Part shown: one piece after another, positions 44,581 through 52,895 of the stretch
How positions within the stretch are numbered: position 1 is the first letter of the stretch
Layout: each line of letters begins with the position of its first letter
From: Bryobacterales bacterium
GTDB lineage: Bacteria > Acidobacteriota > Terriglobia > Bryobacterales > Bryobacteraceae
Direction of reading: 5' to 3'
DNA length: 64,000 bases
NCBI GenBank assembly: GCA_020852175.1
Contig: JADZBH010000050.1
Location: 46,038 to 110,037 of the forward strand
Notes under the pieces: generated by a model
What the model was told of the DNA's origin: nothing
The model's input: the letters and a program-made list of their open reading frames with translations, nothing else
Database searches by the model: none
Program-made: the position numbers and the translations under genes

Positions 44581-44808
44581 TCAGACAGCTTCGAAGCCCG
44601 CCTCAACCGCCATGGCGACCGGGTCCGGCTCGCCGAACCCGCCAGCACCAATCTCCGCTCGAATCCACCGGAAGCCTACCCAAAGGCTCACCGCCAGCAC
44701 GGACACCAGCAGGAACGTCAACGCCCGCAAAAGCAGCACATCGGTGCAACTCGACCGCCGGTGGGCTTCGCGCCCCTCCTGACAACACTCCCTTAGATAC
44801 CGTCGCAC
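44581..44808 (-). CDS. Small single-pass membrane protein
   Basis: The 75-residue protein starts at GTG 44808, which has an excellent Shine-Dalgarno sequence (GAAGGAGGTG, 6 bases away); longer frames upstream overlap the receiver gene and are not gene-like. A polar, basic N terminus with Cys residues (VRRYLRECCQEGREAHRR) is followed by one membrane segment (LLLRALTFLLVSVLAVSLWVG) and a short acidic tail. It overlaps the upstream receiver-like gene by 16 bp, so the two are probably co-transcribed from the sigma-54 promoter at 45323-45338. Function unknown. Confidence 0.65.
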   Translation of the reverse strand: MRRYLRECCQEGREAHRRSSCTDVLLLRALTFLLVSVLAVSLWVGFRWIRAEIGAGGFGEPDPVAMAVEAGFEAV

Positions 44809-45293
44809 GACGCACCTCCTTCCTCGCCCCGTTGCATCCACGCATGCCAGGCGCTCGCCACGCTCCACATTACTTCGGACTCCCGCAGCGGGCTCGCCAG
44901 CACGTCGAAACCGCCCTGTGCCGTTACCTCGTGCTCCAAGGCCCGGATATCGCCCACAACGATCAGCGCCGGAGGGTCCGGTACCGTCTCCAGCAGACCG
45001 GCGATGTCCAGCCATGTGCCATCCGGAAGCGTCTCTTCACAAATCACCACCGCCGTGCCTCCGGGGCGCAGCAGCGCTTCTCCGGCCGCGCACGTGGCCG
45101 CCGATGCCGTCGTCCATCCCAGGTTTTGAAACAAGCCGGAAATGTAGAGGCTCAACGTCACATTGCCGATGGCTACAATGTCGATTTCCGGGCGCTCATG
45201 CGGCTGAAGCGCCGCCGGCCTGAGTGAGGCCATTGGCTGCGTCCGGCCGATCTTCGAAGGCGCGCTGGGTGCATATGCAGTCATCGGGTTCAT
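44793..45293 (-). CDS. Receiver-like (pseudo-receiver) protein
   Basis: The 166-residue protein starts at ATG 45293 or the ATG three codons later, which has a better-spaced AAAGG. After a 35-residue tail, residues 36-160 show a CheY-like alternation: IDIVAIGNVTLSLYISGLFQ, TAVVICEETLPDGTWLDI, PALIVVGDI, FDVLASPLRESE. The usual acidic pair after strand 1 is absent and the phospho-acceptor position at the end of strand 3 appears as CEE, not D; the final Lys position reads SPL. Phosphorylation is therefore unlikely. Such domains often act through protein contacts. It is the first gene after a sigma-54 promoter. Confidence 0.7.
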   Translation of the reverse strand: MNPMTAYAPSAPSKIGRTQPMASLRPAALQPHERPEIDIVAIGNVTLSLYISGLFQNLGWTTASAATCAAGEALLRPGGTAVVICEETLPDGTWLDIAGLLETVPDPPALIVVGDIRALEHEVTAQGGFDVLASPLRESEVMWSVASAWHAWMQRGEEGGASCDGI

Positions 45294-45322
45294 CCTTTCG
45301 TGGAGGGTTACCCTAAAACGAT

Positions 45323-45338
45323 TGCAATTCGCGGGCCA
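45323..45338 (-). promoter_or_regulatory. Sigma-54 promoter for the pseudo-receiver/small membrane protein genes
   Basis: The minus strand reads TGGCCCGCGAATTGCA, preceded by T, with exact GG-N10-GC spacing and perfect TTGCA. The predicted start near 45312 leaves a leader of about 19 nt. Confidence 0.8.
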
Positions 45339-45350
45339 ATCGTGAACCGG

Positions 45351-46445
45351 CTACTGTGCCGGGCGTTGGCGGGCCTCCCAGGGATCGCTCCATCTCGGAT
45401 CGCGTGTCATCTCCACATCGGTCAGCGACCGCAGGAACTCGATCAGATCGCGCTTGTCCTCGGGACTCAAAGGAAGCGGTTGCATACGGGAGTCTTTGTT
45501 TGGATGAGAGTAACGGCCTCCGCGCGCATAATGGTCCACCACCTCTTCCAGCGTCGCCATGCTGCCGTCGTGCATGTAGGGCGAAGTCAAGGCGATGTTC
45601 CGAAGCGTCGGCGCGCGGAAGCGCCCCAGGTCCTCGCTCCTGGCTGTGTGCTCGAACACGCCGCGGTTCGGCGCGGCGTACCGTGATACTCCCGTATTGG
45701 CGAACCCGTCTCCGCCACGCCCTGGCGCGGCCCCTCCCTCGCCCGCCACCGCGCCGCTGAAGTTCCATCCTCCATGGCAGTGGAAGCAGCCGCCACGCTC
45801 CCCGGAAAAGAAAATCACCTCCCCGCGTTTGGCCGCTGGAGAAAGAGCATTCTCCTCGCCGCCCCAACGATAGCGGTCATAAGGCGAACGCAGGGAAACG
45901 ATCGTACGTTCGAACGCGGCCAAGGCCTTCGTCACGTTATCCAGCGTGAACGCCTGCGCCTGTCCGGGAAAAGCCCTTGCGAACAGGTCGCGGTAGATGG
46001 GGACGCCGCGCAGAGTTTCGAGGAACCGCGCTTCGTGCCCGGCCAGGCCGAGTTCCACGGGCGCGGTACCCAGCATGGGCGCCAGCGCCTGCTTCTCCAG
46101 CAGCGTCATGCCCGGGTGGGCCCACGTCAGCGTCACCGCATAGGCGGCGTTCACCAGGCTCATGCTGCCGCGTGGATGCAGTTGGCCCGTGGTTCCTTCG
46201 GAGCGCGCGCGGCCATCGGTGAAGGCAAGCTCCTGTTTGTGGCAACTGGCGCACGACTGCCCGCCGTTCACCGACATCCGCTTGTCGTAAAAAAGACGGC
46301 GGCCCAACTCCACCTTGGCCTGAGTGAGCGGATTCCCGGCCGGGATTAAGGGGCGGGGGAAGCCTGGGGGCAGATTCCAGTTCCACTCCGCTCCGGCAGA
46401 CACCCCGGCAGCCAGCAGCAGCGCGCATGCGCTCCACGCCCTCAC
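45351..46445 (-). CDS. Dihaem cytochrome-c peroxidase/MauG-family protein
   Basis: The 364-residue periplasmic protein has a signal peptide (cut after SAGAEW-type region, about residue 19) and two c-haem motifs, CASCH (about residue 65) and CFHCH (about residue 215). KVELGRRLFYDKRMSVNGG and SPYMHDGSMATLEEVVDHY are typical of the CcpA/MauG superfamily; the Met in SPYMHDG is the usual distal ligand region. It may reduce peroxide or oxidise a partner protein. It overlaps the HTH regulator gene by 4 bp and belongs to the operon with the molybdopterin-domain protein. Confidence 0.9.
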   Translation of the reverse strand: MRAWSACALLLAAGVSAGAEWNWNLPPGFPRPLIPAGNPLTQAKVELGRRLFYDKRMSVNGGQSCASCHKQELAFTDGRARSEGTTGQLHPRGSMSLVNAAYAVTLTWAHPGMTLLEKQALAPMLGTAPVELGLAGHEARFLETLRGVPIYRDLFARAFPGQAQAFTLDNVTKALAAFERTIVSLRSPYDRYRWGGEENALSPAAKRGEVIFFSGERGGCFHCHGGWNFSGAVAGEGGAAPGRGGDGFANTGVSRYAAPNRGVFEHTARSEDLGRFRAPTLRNIALTSPYMHDGSMATLEEVVDHYARGGRYSHPNKDSRMQPLPLSPEDKRDLIEFLRSLTDVEMTRDPRWSDPWEARQRPAQ

Positions 46446-47584
46446 GCCGCCAACACCGCTCCCGTCGATGTGGTGTCATAGCCGGCCAGCGATTCCAGTT
46501 TGCGGCGCAACGAAGCCCGCTGCAGCACGTCGAGAAACGACTGCACCAGCGGCAGCGCCGCCGTCTCCTTGCGCATCACGAAGTCATACCGCGCGCCGTG
46601 AAGCGGCACGAAATCGAGCGCGAACGCACGGGCGGCCGACCGCGTCGCCACGCAGGCGTCGGCGCTGCCCGAACTTACGGCAAAGGCCGCCGCCAGGTGC
46701 CCGTGCGCGATCCGTTCATAGCCGTGAATCCGTTCCGGCTCCAGTCCCGCCGCCGCGGCCAGTTTGTCCAACAGCGCCCGGCTTCCGGCCCCCGGCTCGC
46801 GATTCACAAAGGTCACGCCGCGCCGCGCCAGGTCCTCGACCTTTCCAATGCCCTTCGGATTTCCAGGCGCCACCACGAAGCCTTCCTCCCAATGAGCGAA
46901 GGTCACCACCACCAACTCCTCGCCGGGGAACTCCCGCCGGATGTACGGCAGGTTGAACTCGCCAGTTCGCGGGTCCTCCAGGTGCGATCCGGCGATGTGC
47001 ACCTTGCCCTCCTTCAGCCAGCCGAGCGCCCGCTTGCTGGAGGCGGCCGCCGAGACAACCTCCACCCCCGCCTCGCGCTCGGTCATCCTCGACAACAGGC
47101 TTGCCGCCGGATCGCAACCGGCCACCAAGAGCCGCTTGTGGAACTCCTCTTCGCGTCCGAATACCATCAGCCGCGCCTCGGCTTCGCGCTTGCGCGTGCG
47201 CGGCGGACCCGGCGTCCGAGCCACCAGTCCGTCGGCCTCCGGCATATAGTACGGCGCGGCGTTGACCGGCACGCTCATCCACCCCTTGCCGACACGGCAG
47301 ATGCGCACAGGCATCCCGTTCACCGGTTCCTCCGCGTCCAGGAAGCGGGCAGGCAGCAGGCCGGGTTCCTCGACGCTCACCGGGGCGAGCGAAAAGATCT
47401 CCTCGACGCTCACCTCCAGCAACCCGGCCAGCAACAGCGACAACTCCGTATTCGGCAGATAGGTTCCCGCTTCGATCGCGTAGATCGTCTGGCGGTTCAC
47501 GCCGATTCGAGCCGCCAGTTCCGCCGCCGTCAAACCCCGGCTCTTCCGGATCTCCGAGAGCCTGTTCCGCACCCTGTGTTTCAT
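46442..47584 (-). CDS. XRE-type HTH fused to a molybdate-binding-like domain, regulator
   Basis: The 380-residue protein starts at ATG 47584. Residues 5-60 are a Cro/XRE helix-turn-helix (IRKSRGLTAAELAARIGVNRQTIYAIEAG). Residues about 145-360 are a type II periplasmic-binding fold of the PBP_like class found in molybdate-related regulators: RLLVAGCDPAASLLSR, VEVVSAAASSKRALGWLKEGKVHIAG, TFVNREPGAGSRALLDKL and VSSGSADACVATRSAAR. There is no signal peptide, so it is a cytoplasmic sensor-regulator. The nearby molybdopterin-domain protein supports molybdate or tungstate as ligand. It lies between that gene and the dihaem gene. Confidence 0.8.
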   Translation of the reverse strand: MKHRVRNRLSEIRKSRGLTAAELAARIGVNRQTIYAIEAGTYLPNTELSLLLAGLLEVSVEEIFSLAPVSVEEPGLLPARFLDAEEPVNGMPVRICRVGKGWMSVPVNAAPYYMPEADGLVARTPGPPRTRKREAEARLMVFGREEEFHKRLLVAGCDPAASLLSRMTEREAGVEVVSAAASSKRALGWLKEGKVHIAGSHLEDPRTGEFNLPYIRREFPGEELVVVTFAHWEEGFVVAPGNPKGIGKVEDLARRGVTFVNREPGAGSRALLDKLAAAAGLEPERIHGYERIAHGHLAAAFAVSSGSADACVATRSAARAFALDFVPLHGARYDFVMRKETAALPLVQSFLDVLQRASLRRKLESLAGYDTTSTGAVLAA

Positions 47585-47594
47585 TCGTCCGATC

Positions 47595-48080
47595 CTACTT
47601 CCTCAACCGCACCACTTCCAGCTTCGTCAGCATCCGCACGGAACGCGCATGCGCCTTGTCGCCCGGCGCCACCAGTTGGAACCGTCCCCGCTCGCCGAAC
47701 AACGGCTTGCCGTTGGCCGTGTCGGCCAGCAGCACCCGGTTGCCGGTGAAAGCCGGGTCCAGTTCGGCCAGCGAATACACCGCCTGGTAGCCGTCCTGCG
47801 CATGAACGAGCACATAGCTCGCCATCGCCTTCCCGCGCAGTTGATCGCCCTGCGGCACGCCGGCCCGCTTCAGCAGTTCATCCACCCAGACACCCTCGTA
47901 GAGGGTTTCCACGCCATGATCGGACGCCTTCACGGAGGCTCTCGGCATCCGGGCCAGATCTCCGGACGCGAGCGTCAGGGGCCGCGTTACGTCGCCAGCC
48001 ACCTGCACCGCGGCGGTGGGCTCCTGGGCGCTCGCGCCAGCGGCAAGCAATAGAAAGAAGCAGAGATGCCTGGTCAACAT
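47595..48080 (-). CDS. Small periplasmic molybdopterin-binding-domain protein (Oxidored_molyb-like)
   Basis: The 161-residue protein has a signal peptide (ending GASAQ, residue 19) and a single sulfite-oxidase-type fold: VAGDVTRPLTLASGDLARMP, YEGVWVDELLKRAGVP, ASYVLVHAQDGYQAVYSLAELDP and GRFQLVAPGDKAHARSVRML. The conserved molybdenum-ligating Cys of sulfite oxidases is absent, so this may bind another ligand or act as a structural partner. It is the first gene of the leftward operon, divergent from a TonB receptor. Confidence 0.8.
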   Translation of the reverse strand: MLTRHLCFFLLLAAGASAQEPTAAVQVAGDVTRPLTLASGDLARMPRASVKASDHGVETLYEGVWVDELLKRAGVPQGDQLRGKAMASYVLVHAQDGYQAVYSLAELDPAFTGNRVLLADTANGKPLFGERGRFQLVAPGDKAHARSVRMLTKLEVVRLRK

Positions 48081-48160
48081 GAAGGTACGCCTCGATAGTA
48101 GTGTTTGAACGACGAAGTCATGTTAACACGAATTGTGTATGATGTGTATTCACGACATAT
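48081..48160. promoter_or_regulatory. A/T-rich divergent promoter region
   Basis: These 80 bp separate the leftward molybdopterin-domain operon from the rightward TonB receptor. TGTGTAT occurs twice nine bases apart (around 48134-48150), and CATATATG is a short palindrome just before the receptor start. The XRE-type regulator of the leftward operon is the most likely binder. No sigma-54 element is seen. Confidence 0.45.
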
Positions 48161-50185
48161 ATGCTTTTACATAACCTTTTTCGATGTTTACTGCTTCTCC
48201 TTTCCGCGTGCGCCGTCATGGCGCAAACCGCCCCGGATCCCGGCGGAAAGGAGGCATCCCCAAGCCAGGCGGACGAAAAGGCCAAAGGCGCATTCGACGC
48301 CGGCCGCATCACGGTCACCGTCACGGCATCCGCCACCCAGACACCCACCGCCGGGACGCTGGAGGAAGCCTCCTACCGCGCGCGCAATCTCGTCAAGACC
48401 GCCGACGCGCTCAACCTGATGCCTGGCGTCACGCTGCAACGCATCGGAAACCGTAACGAGCGCGGCGTCTTCGTGCGCGGTTTCGACTTCCGCCAGGTGC
48501 CGCTCTACATGGACGGCATCCCCATTTACGTCCCCTGCGACGGCTATGTGGATCTCGACCGCTTTCTCACGCTGGACGTCAGCGAAATTCAGGTGGCCAA
48601 GGGCTTCACCTCGCCTCTGTTCGGCCCCAACGCCCTGGGAGGCGCCATCAACATCATCTCCAAGGCGCCCACGAAGAAACTGAACCTCGACCTGGGTACG
48701 GGCTACGCATCCGGCAGGCAGGTGAATGGCTTTGTCAACGCCGGCACGCGCTTCCGCGCATTCTGGCTGCAGGGCGGTTTCGCCTGGCTCGGCAGCGACA
48801 CCTTCCCCTTATCCCGCAATTTCCAGACCAACCCGCTGCAGCCCGGTTTTGAGCGGCGCAACGCCTACCAGACAGACAGCAAAGGCCGCATCCGGTTCGC
48901 CTGGACGCCCAACAGCCGGGACCAGTACACCTTCACTTACGCCAAGCAAAATGGAGAGAAGGGCAACCCGCCTTATGCGGGTACGGACCCCGCCGTCCGC
49001 GTCCGTTACTGGCAGTGGCCCCGTTGGGACAAGGAGAGCGTCTACTTCATCGGCAACAAATCCATGGGAGAGGGCAGCTATCTTCGGGTGCGTCTTTACT
49101 ACGACAAGTTCGACAACCTGATCCGCGCCTACGACAACGCCAATTACAACTCGCAAAACCTCGGTTCGTCCTTCAACAGCCCCTACGACGACGGAACCTA
49201 TGGGACCACGACCGAGTATGGCGTCAAGGCCGGCGAGCGCCAGGACATCCGTTTCTCCTTCTACTTCAAGGACGATACGCACCGCGAGGGCAACCTGGGC
49301 GAACCGGTGCGCACCTTTCGTGACCAAACCTACTCATTCGGCTTTCAGGACACCCTCCGCCTGGCCTCGCGCACCTCGGCCCTACTCGGCTTCAGCGCCG
49401 ACCGCCTCGACACGCGCAATGCGCAGAACTTCGTCTCCGGCCAGGTGACGCCCTTTCCGCTGGCTCGCGTGTGGTCCTACAATCCACAGGCGGGCATCTT
49501 CCACGCGCTCACGGACTCGTCCAAGCTCCACTTCACCTTCGCCCGCAAATCCCGCCTGCCCACGGTGAAGGACCGCTACAGCTACAGGATGGGACAGGCA
49601 ATCCCCAATCCGAATCTCATGCCCGAGCGCTCGGACAACTACGAAGCGGGCTACACGCGCCTGTTCGGCACGCGCACCTTCGTCGAAGCCACTCTGTTTC
49701 GCAGTAACATCTCCGCCTCCACGCAGCGTTTCTACCTCCAGCCCAACCTTTACCAGCTACGAAACCTGGGCGAGGCTCGCTATCTTGGCGGCGAGGCTGG
49801 CCTGCGGACCAGCCTCACGAACGCGCTCCAGCTCACGGCCAACTACACCTACCTGAGCCGCCGCAACCAGACGATGCCCGCGGTGATCCTGCTTGACACG
49901 CCTCGTCACAAGACCTACGCCACGCTCACCTACCGCATCCACCCGCGCGTCACCGTCCTGGCCGATCACACGTACGAAGGCGGCCGCTGGAACCAAAACG
50001 ATGCCGGCCGCGTGTCGCGGGCGCCGAGTTTCGCTGCGGCGGGCTTCGGCGGCTCGGTGCGATTCTTCCGCGACGCGGAACTGCAAGCGGGCGTGAACAA
50101 TCTGTTCGACCGGAACTACTTCCTGGCGCAGGGCTATCCGGAAACCGGCCGCAACGCCTATGTGAACCTGCGCTACCGCTTTTAA
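48161..50185 (+). CDS. TonB-dependent receptor
   Basis: The 674-residue outer-membrane protein starts at ATG 48161; the signal peptide ends at AVMAQ (residue 22). A plug domain follows (ITVTVTASATQTPTAGTLEEA, LNLMPGVTLQRIGNRNERGVFVRGFD, PNALGGAINIISKAP) and then a 22-strand-type barrel closing with NAYVNLRYRF and terminal Phe. Unlike the receptor at 23510 it has no carboxypeptidase-regulatory domain and has ordinary siderophore/metal-receptor size. Divergence from a molybdate-type regulator suggests that the cargo could be a metal oxyanion complex, but B12 or a siderophore cannot be excluded. Confidence 0.9.
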   Translation: MLLHNLFRCLLLLLSACAVMAQTAPDPGGKEASPSQADEKAKGAFDAGRITVTVTASATQTPTAGTLEEASYRARNLVKTADALNLMPGVTLQRIGNRNERGVFVRGFDFRQVPLYMDGIPIYVPCDGYVDLDRFLTLDVSEIQVAKGFTSPLFGPNALGGAINIISKAPTKKLNLDLGTGYASGRQVNGFVNAGTRFRAFWLQGGFAWLGSDTFPLSRNFQTNPLQPGFERRNAYQTDSKGRIRFAWTPNSRDQYTFTYAKQNGEKGNPPYAGTDPAVRVRYWQWPRWDKESVYFIGNKSMGEGSYLRVRLYYDKFDNLIRAYDNANYNSQNLGSSFNSPYDDGTYGTTTEYGVKAGERQDIRFSFYFKDDTHREGNLGEPVRTFRDQTYSFGFQDTLRLASRTSALLGFSADRLDTRNAQNFVSGQVTPFPLARVWSYNPQAGIFHALTDSSKLHFTFARKSRLPTVKDRYSYRMGQAIPNPNLMPERSDNYEAGYTRLFGTRTFVEATLFRSNISASTQRFYLQPNLYQLRNLGEARYLGGEAGLRTSLTNALQLTANYTYLSRRNQTMPAVILLDTPRHKTYATLTYRIHPRVTVLADHTYEGGRWNQNDAGRVSRAPSFAAAGFGGSVRFFRDAELQAGVNNLFDRNYFLAQGYPETGRNAYVNLRYRF

Positions 50186-50400
50186 AGTACTCGCGCAAAA
50201 CGGACTCGCCCGGAGCGGTCAAGCGCGGCGAGTCTCTTCCCGGCTTGGCGACGCTCCAGGCGGCCTTTGCGCTTTTGAAGTACTCGCGCAAAACGGACTC
50301 GCCCGGAGCGGTCAAGCGCGGCGAGTCTCTTCCCGGCTTGGCGACGCTCCAGGCGGCCTTTGCGCTTCTGAGGAATTCGCGCGCAACGGAGCCCGCGTGC
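50185..50400. repeat. 93-bp tandem repeat, two copies plus a decayed third
   Basis: Copies start at 50185 and 50278 and are almost identical; a third, diverged and truncated, begins at 50371 (period exactly 93 bp). Each unit contains GACTCGCC...GGCGAGTC and GCGCAAA...TTTGCGC inverted repeats, so its RNA would fold into a long hairpin. The block lies between the convergent TonB receptor and kinase genes and may serve as a bidirectional terminator. Reading frames through it are not gene-like. Confidence 0.85.
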
Positions 50401-50417
50401 CGCGGCCCTGTTTGCTG

Positions 50418-52895
50418 CTACCGGGACTTTTTCGCTTCGTCCCACTCGCGGCGGTAGCGCGCCGCCGCTTCCGGTTGCCCCAGCGCGGCGTAGGCGGCGG
50501 CCAGATCCTCCCGCGCGCCTTGCAGCCAACTGACGGCGGGCTGTGTCTGGGCCTGTAACAGGCCGTAGCCCGCCTGGGTCTCCCGGACGGCCTCGCGCCA
50601 GCGCTTTTGTTTAGTGAGCGAACGCCCCAGCCGCACGCGGGCGATCGCCGTGTTCAGATGCGTCGCCGAGAGCGCTTTCGTGTAGCGCGCCACCACGTCG
50701 CGGAACATCTGCTCGGCCCGTGTGAACTCGCCCCGGCGCAGATACACCGTGCCCCGGTTCGACATCGCCGTGGCCACCAGGTAGTGCGCGTCGCCGCGAG
50801 TACGCCGGTAAATCTCCTCCATACGCTGAAAATACCTCTCGGCCTCGTCGAACTCGCCGGCGCCGGTCGCGAGGTTGCCAAGATCGTTGAGCACCGAGGC
50901 CACGCGCGCATGATCCCCGCCCATCGCTTTTTCCTGAACCGCCAGCGCCCGTACGAGCAAGGGCCGCGCCTCGCCAGGCCGCCCCTGATATAAAATGTCG
51001 CGGCCCAGCATCGTCAGCGCCGAGCCCGTCTCCGGATGTGACGGCCCATACCAGGCCTCGATCAATTCGAGAGCCCTCCGCAAATAGGGCTCGCCCTGGG
51101 CGTATTGCCCGGTGTCGAACTCGATGGCGCCCAGGTTGGTCAGATCGCCAGCCACCAGCGGATGCCGTTCGCCATGCGCGCCGATGCGCCATGCCAGCGC
51201 CTGCCGGTTCAGCCGCCGGGACTCGTCATACTGTCCGGCGTAGAAATGCGCGCTTGCCAGAGCCGAGGCCGCCGCCGCCAGCCTCTCCCCATCGGAGCCG
51301 CGTTGCCGGCGCGCCAGCACGCGTTCCAGGATCTTCACCGCGTCGCCGTAGCGCCCACGCTCGGTGAGAATCCGTCCCAGCGCCTCTTCGGCCCCCGCGT
51401 CGCCCGGCTGCCGCGCCATTGCCTGCCGCGCCAGCCGCTCGGCGTCATCGAACTTTCCTTCTTCGGACCGCAGCAGCGCCAACTCCGTCAGACTCTTCAC
51501 AGCCTGCTCGCCGGAAGGGGACTTGCCGGCCGCCAGCGTCAACAAGCGGCCGGCGTCTTCATACCGTCCCAGCCGACCATACATGCGGCCCAGCGTGTCG
51601 AACACCTCGGCCTGCACCTCGGGATCGCGATCGAGCGCGGGCGCCTCGCGCACGCCGCGGTCGATCAGCGTTTCCACGGTCAGCCCGTGCGCCGGTCCGG
51701 CCGCCTTGTCGCCCCCTTCAAACAAATTCAGTAGAAATGTTTGGATGCGCCGCGCCCTCTCCGCCGAGGCCACGGCCCGGTCGCGGCTTTCCTTCAACTG
51801 CCATGTGAAATATCCGGCCAGCGCCAGCGAGACGGCCAGGCCCGACGCCGCCGCGGTGGCGCCGGCGCGGTTTCGCGCCAGGAATTTCCGCAGCCGGTAG
51901 GCGCGCGAATCCGGGCGCGCCTCCAGCGGCTCGCCCGCCAGGTAGCGCCGCACGTCGCCCGCCAGCGCGTCCGCGCCGCGGTAGCGTTCGGCCGGATCGG
52001 CATGCGCCGCCTTGCCCGCGATCACGTGCAACTCGTCCCAAGCCGCCGCTCCCGGCGCCTGGTCCAGCAGTTCGCGCAACAGCACGCCGAGAGCGTACAC
52101 GTCGGTGAACACGCCCGCCGGTTCCCCACGCACTTGCTCGGGGGCGGCATAGCGTGGCGTCATCATGCGGAACTCCACGCGCGTCTGGTCATCTTCACGC
52201 CGCGTGTCTTCCAGGCGCTTGGCGATGCCAAAATCGAGCAGCTTCGGCAAGCCCGCGCGATCCACCAGAATGTTGGATGGCTTCAGGTCCCGGTGAATCA
52301 CGGCGCGCTCATGCGCGTACTGCACCGCCGCGCACACCTGGAGAAACAAAGCCAGCCGGTCCTCCACCCCAAGCGCTTTCCGGCGGCAATGCTCCACCAG
52401 TTGTTCGCCCTCCACGAGTTCCATGGCGATCCACGGCGTTCCTTCGGCGGTCACGCCCGCATCCAGCAACGCGGCGATGCCCGGATGCCGCAGGCTCGCC
52501 AGCGTCCGCTGTTCACGCTCGAAGCGTTCGCGCCGCGCCGGCGACACCCAGGCGTCGCGCAGAATTTTAACCGCCGCCTCGCTCGCCAGGTCGTCGCGCC
52601 GCGCCCGGTACACCACGCCCATGCCGCCTTCGCCAATCACCGCGCCCAGGCGGTAGGGTCCGCAGGCGTGCGTCTCCAACGCCGCCAACATCCCGCTGGT
52701 GACCGCCGCCGCCCCTTGGTCCAGCAGGCTTTCGCCCGCCGCGTCTTCATCCAGCATCGCTTCCAGACGCAGCCGCAACCCCGGATTTCCGCCGCTCTCC
52801 TCGGCCACGAATGCCCGCCGCTCCTCCAGCGGCAATTCCACCGCGCGGCTGAACAACTCGCGCAGACGTTCGAACTCCCGCGACTCCTCCGTCAT
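50418..52895 (-). CDS. Ser/Thr protein kinase with TPR repeats
   Basis: The 825-residue protein starts at ATG 52895, which overlaps the sigma factor stop (ATGA). An N-terminal helical region (about 1-75) precedes a Hanks-type kinase domain (about 80-340) with VIGEGGMGVVYRA, VKIL with the ATP Lys, HRDLKPSNILVD and DFGIAKR, and TPRYAAPEQ in the activation segment. One membrane segment (about 355-378, ATAAASGLAVSLALAGYFTW) follows, then about 430 residues of tetratricopeptide repeats outside. This kinase-TPR with an ECF partner is a frequent acidobacterial arrangement. Substrates are unknown. Confidence 0.92.
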   Translation of the reverse strand: MTEESREFERLRELFSRAVELPLEERRAFVAEESGGNPGLRLRLEAMLDEDAAGESLLDQGAAAVTSGMLAALETHACGPYRLGAVIGEGGMGVVYRARRDDLASEAAVKILRDAWVSPARRERFEREQRTLASLRHPGIAALLDAGVTAEGTPWIAMELVEGEQLVEHCRRKALGVEDRLALFLQVCAAVQYAHERAVIHRDLKPSNILVDRAGLPKLLDFGIAKRLEDTRREDDQTRVEFRMMTPRYAAPEQVRGEPAGVFTDVYALGVLLRELLDQAPGAAAWDELHVIAGKAAHADPAERYRGADALAGDVRRYLAGEPLEARPDSRAYRLRKFLARNRAGATAAASGLAVSLALAGYFTWQLKESRDRAVASAERARRIQTFLLNLFEGGDKAAGPAHGLTVETLIDRGVREAPALDRDPEVQAEVFDTLGRMYGRLGRYEDAGRLLTLAAGKSPSGEQAVKSLTELALLRSEEGKFDDAERLARQAMARQPGDAGAEEALGRILTERGRYGDAVKILERVLARRQRGSDGERLAAAASALASAHFYAGQYDESRRLNRQALAWRIGAHGERHPLVAGDLTNLGAIEFDTGQYAQGEPYLRRALELIEAWYGPSHPETGSALTMLGRDILYQGRPGEARPLLVRALAVQEKAMGGDHARVASVLNDLGNLATGAGEFDEAERYFQRMEEIYRRTRGDAHYLVATAMSNRGTVYLRRGEFTRAEQMFRDVVARYTKALSATHLNTAIARVRLGRSLTKQKRWREAVRETQAGYGLLQAQTQPAVSWLQGAREDLAAAYAALGQPEAAARYRREWDEAKKSR

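Noticed and set aside
44581-45015. A longer (144-codon) version of the small membrane protein
   Set aside because: The first half overlaps the pseudo-receiver gene in another frame; the strong Shine-Dalgarno sequence at GTG 44808 marks the real start.
48130-48160. ModE-type operator in the divergent region
   Set aside because: The TATATA-spaced ModE palindrome is not present; only a short CATATATG palindrome and a direct repeat can be seen.
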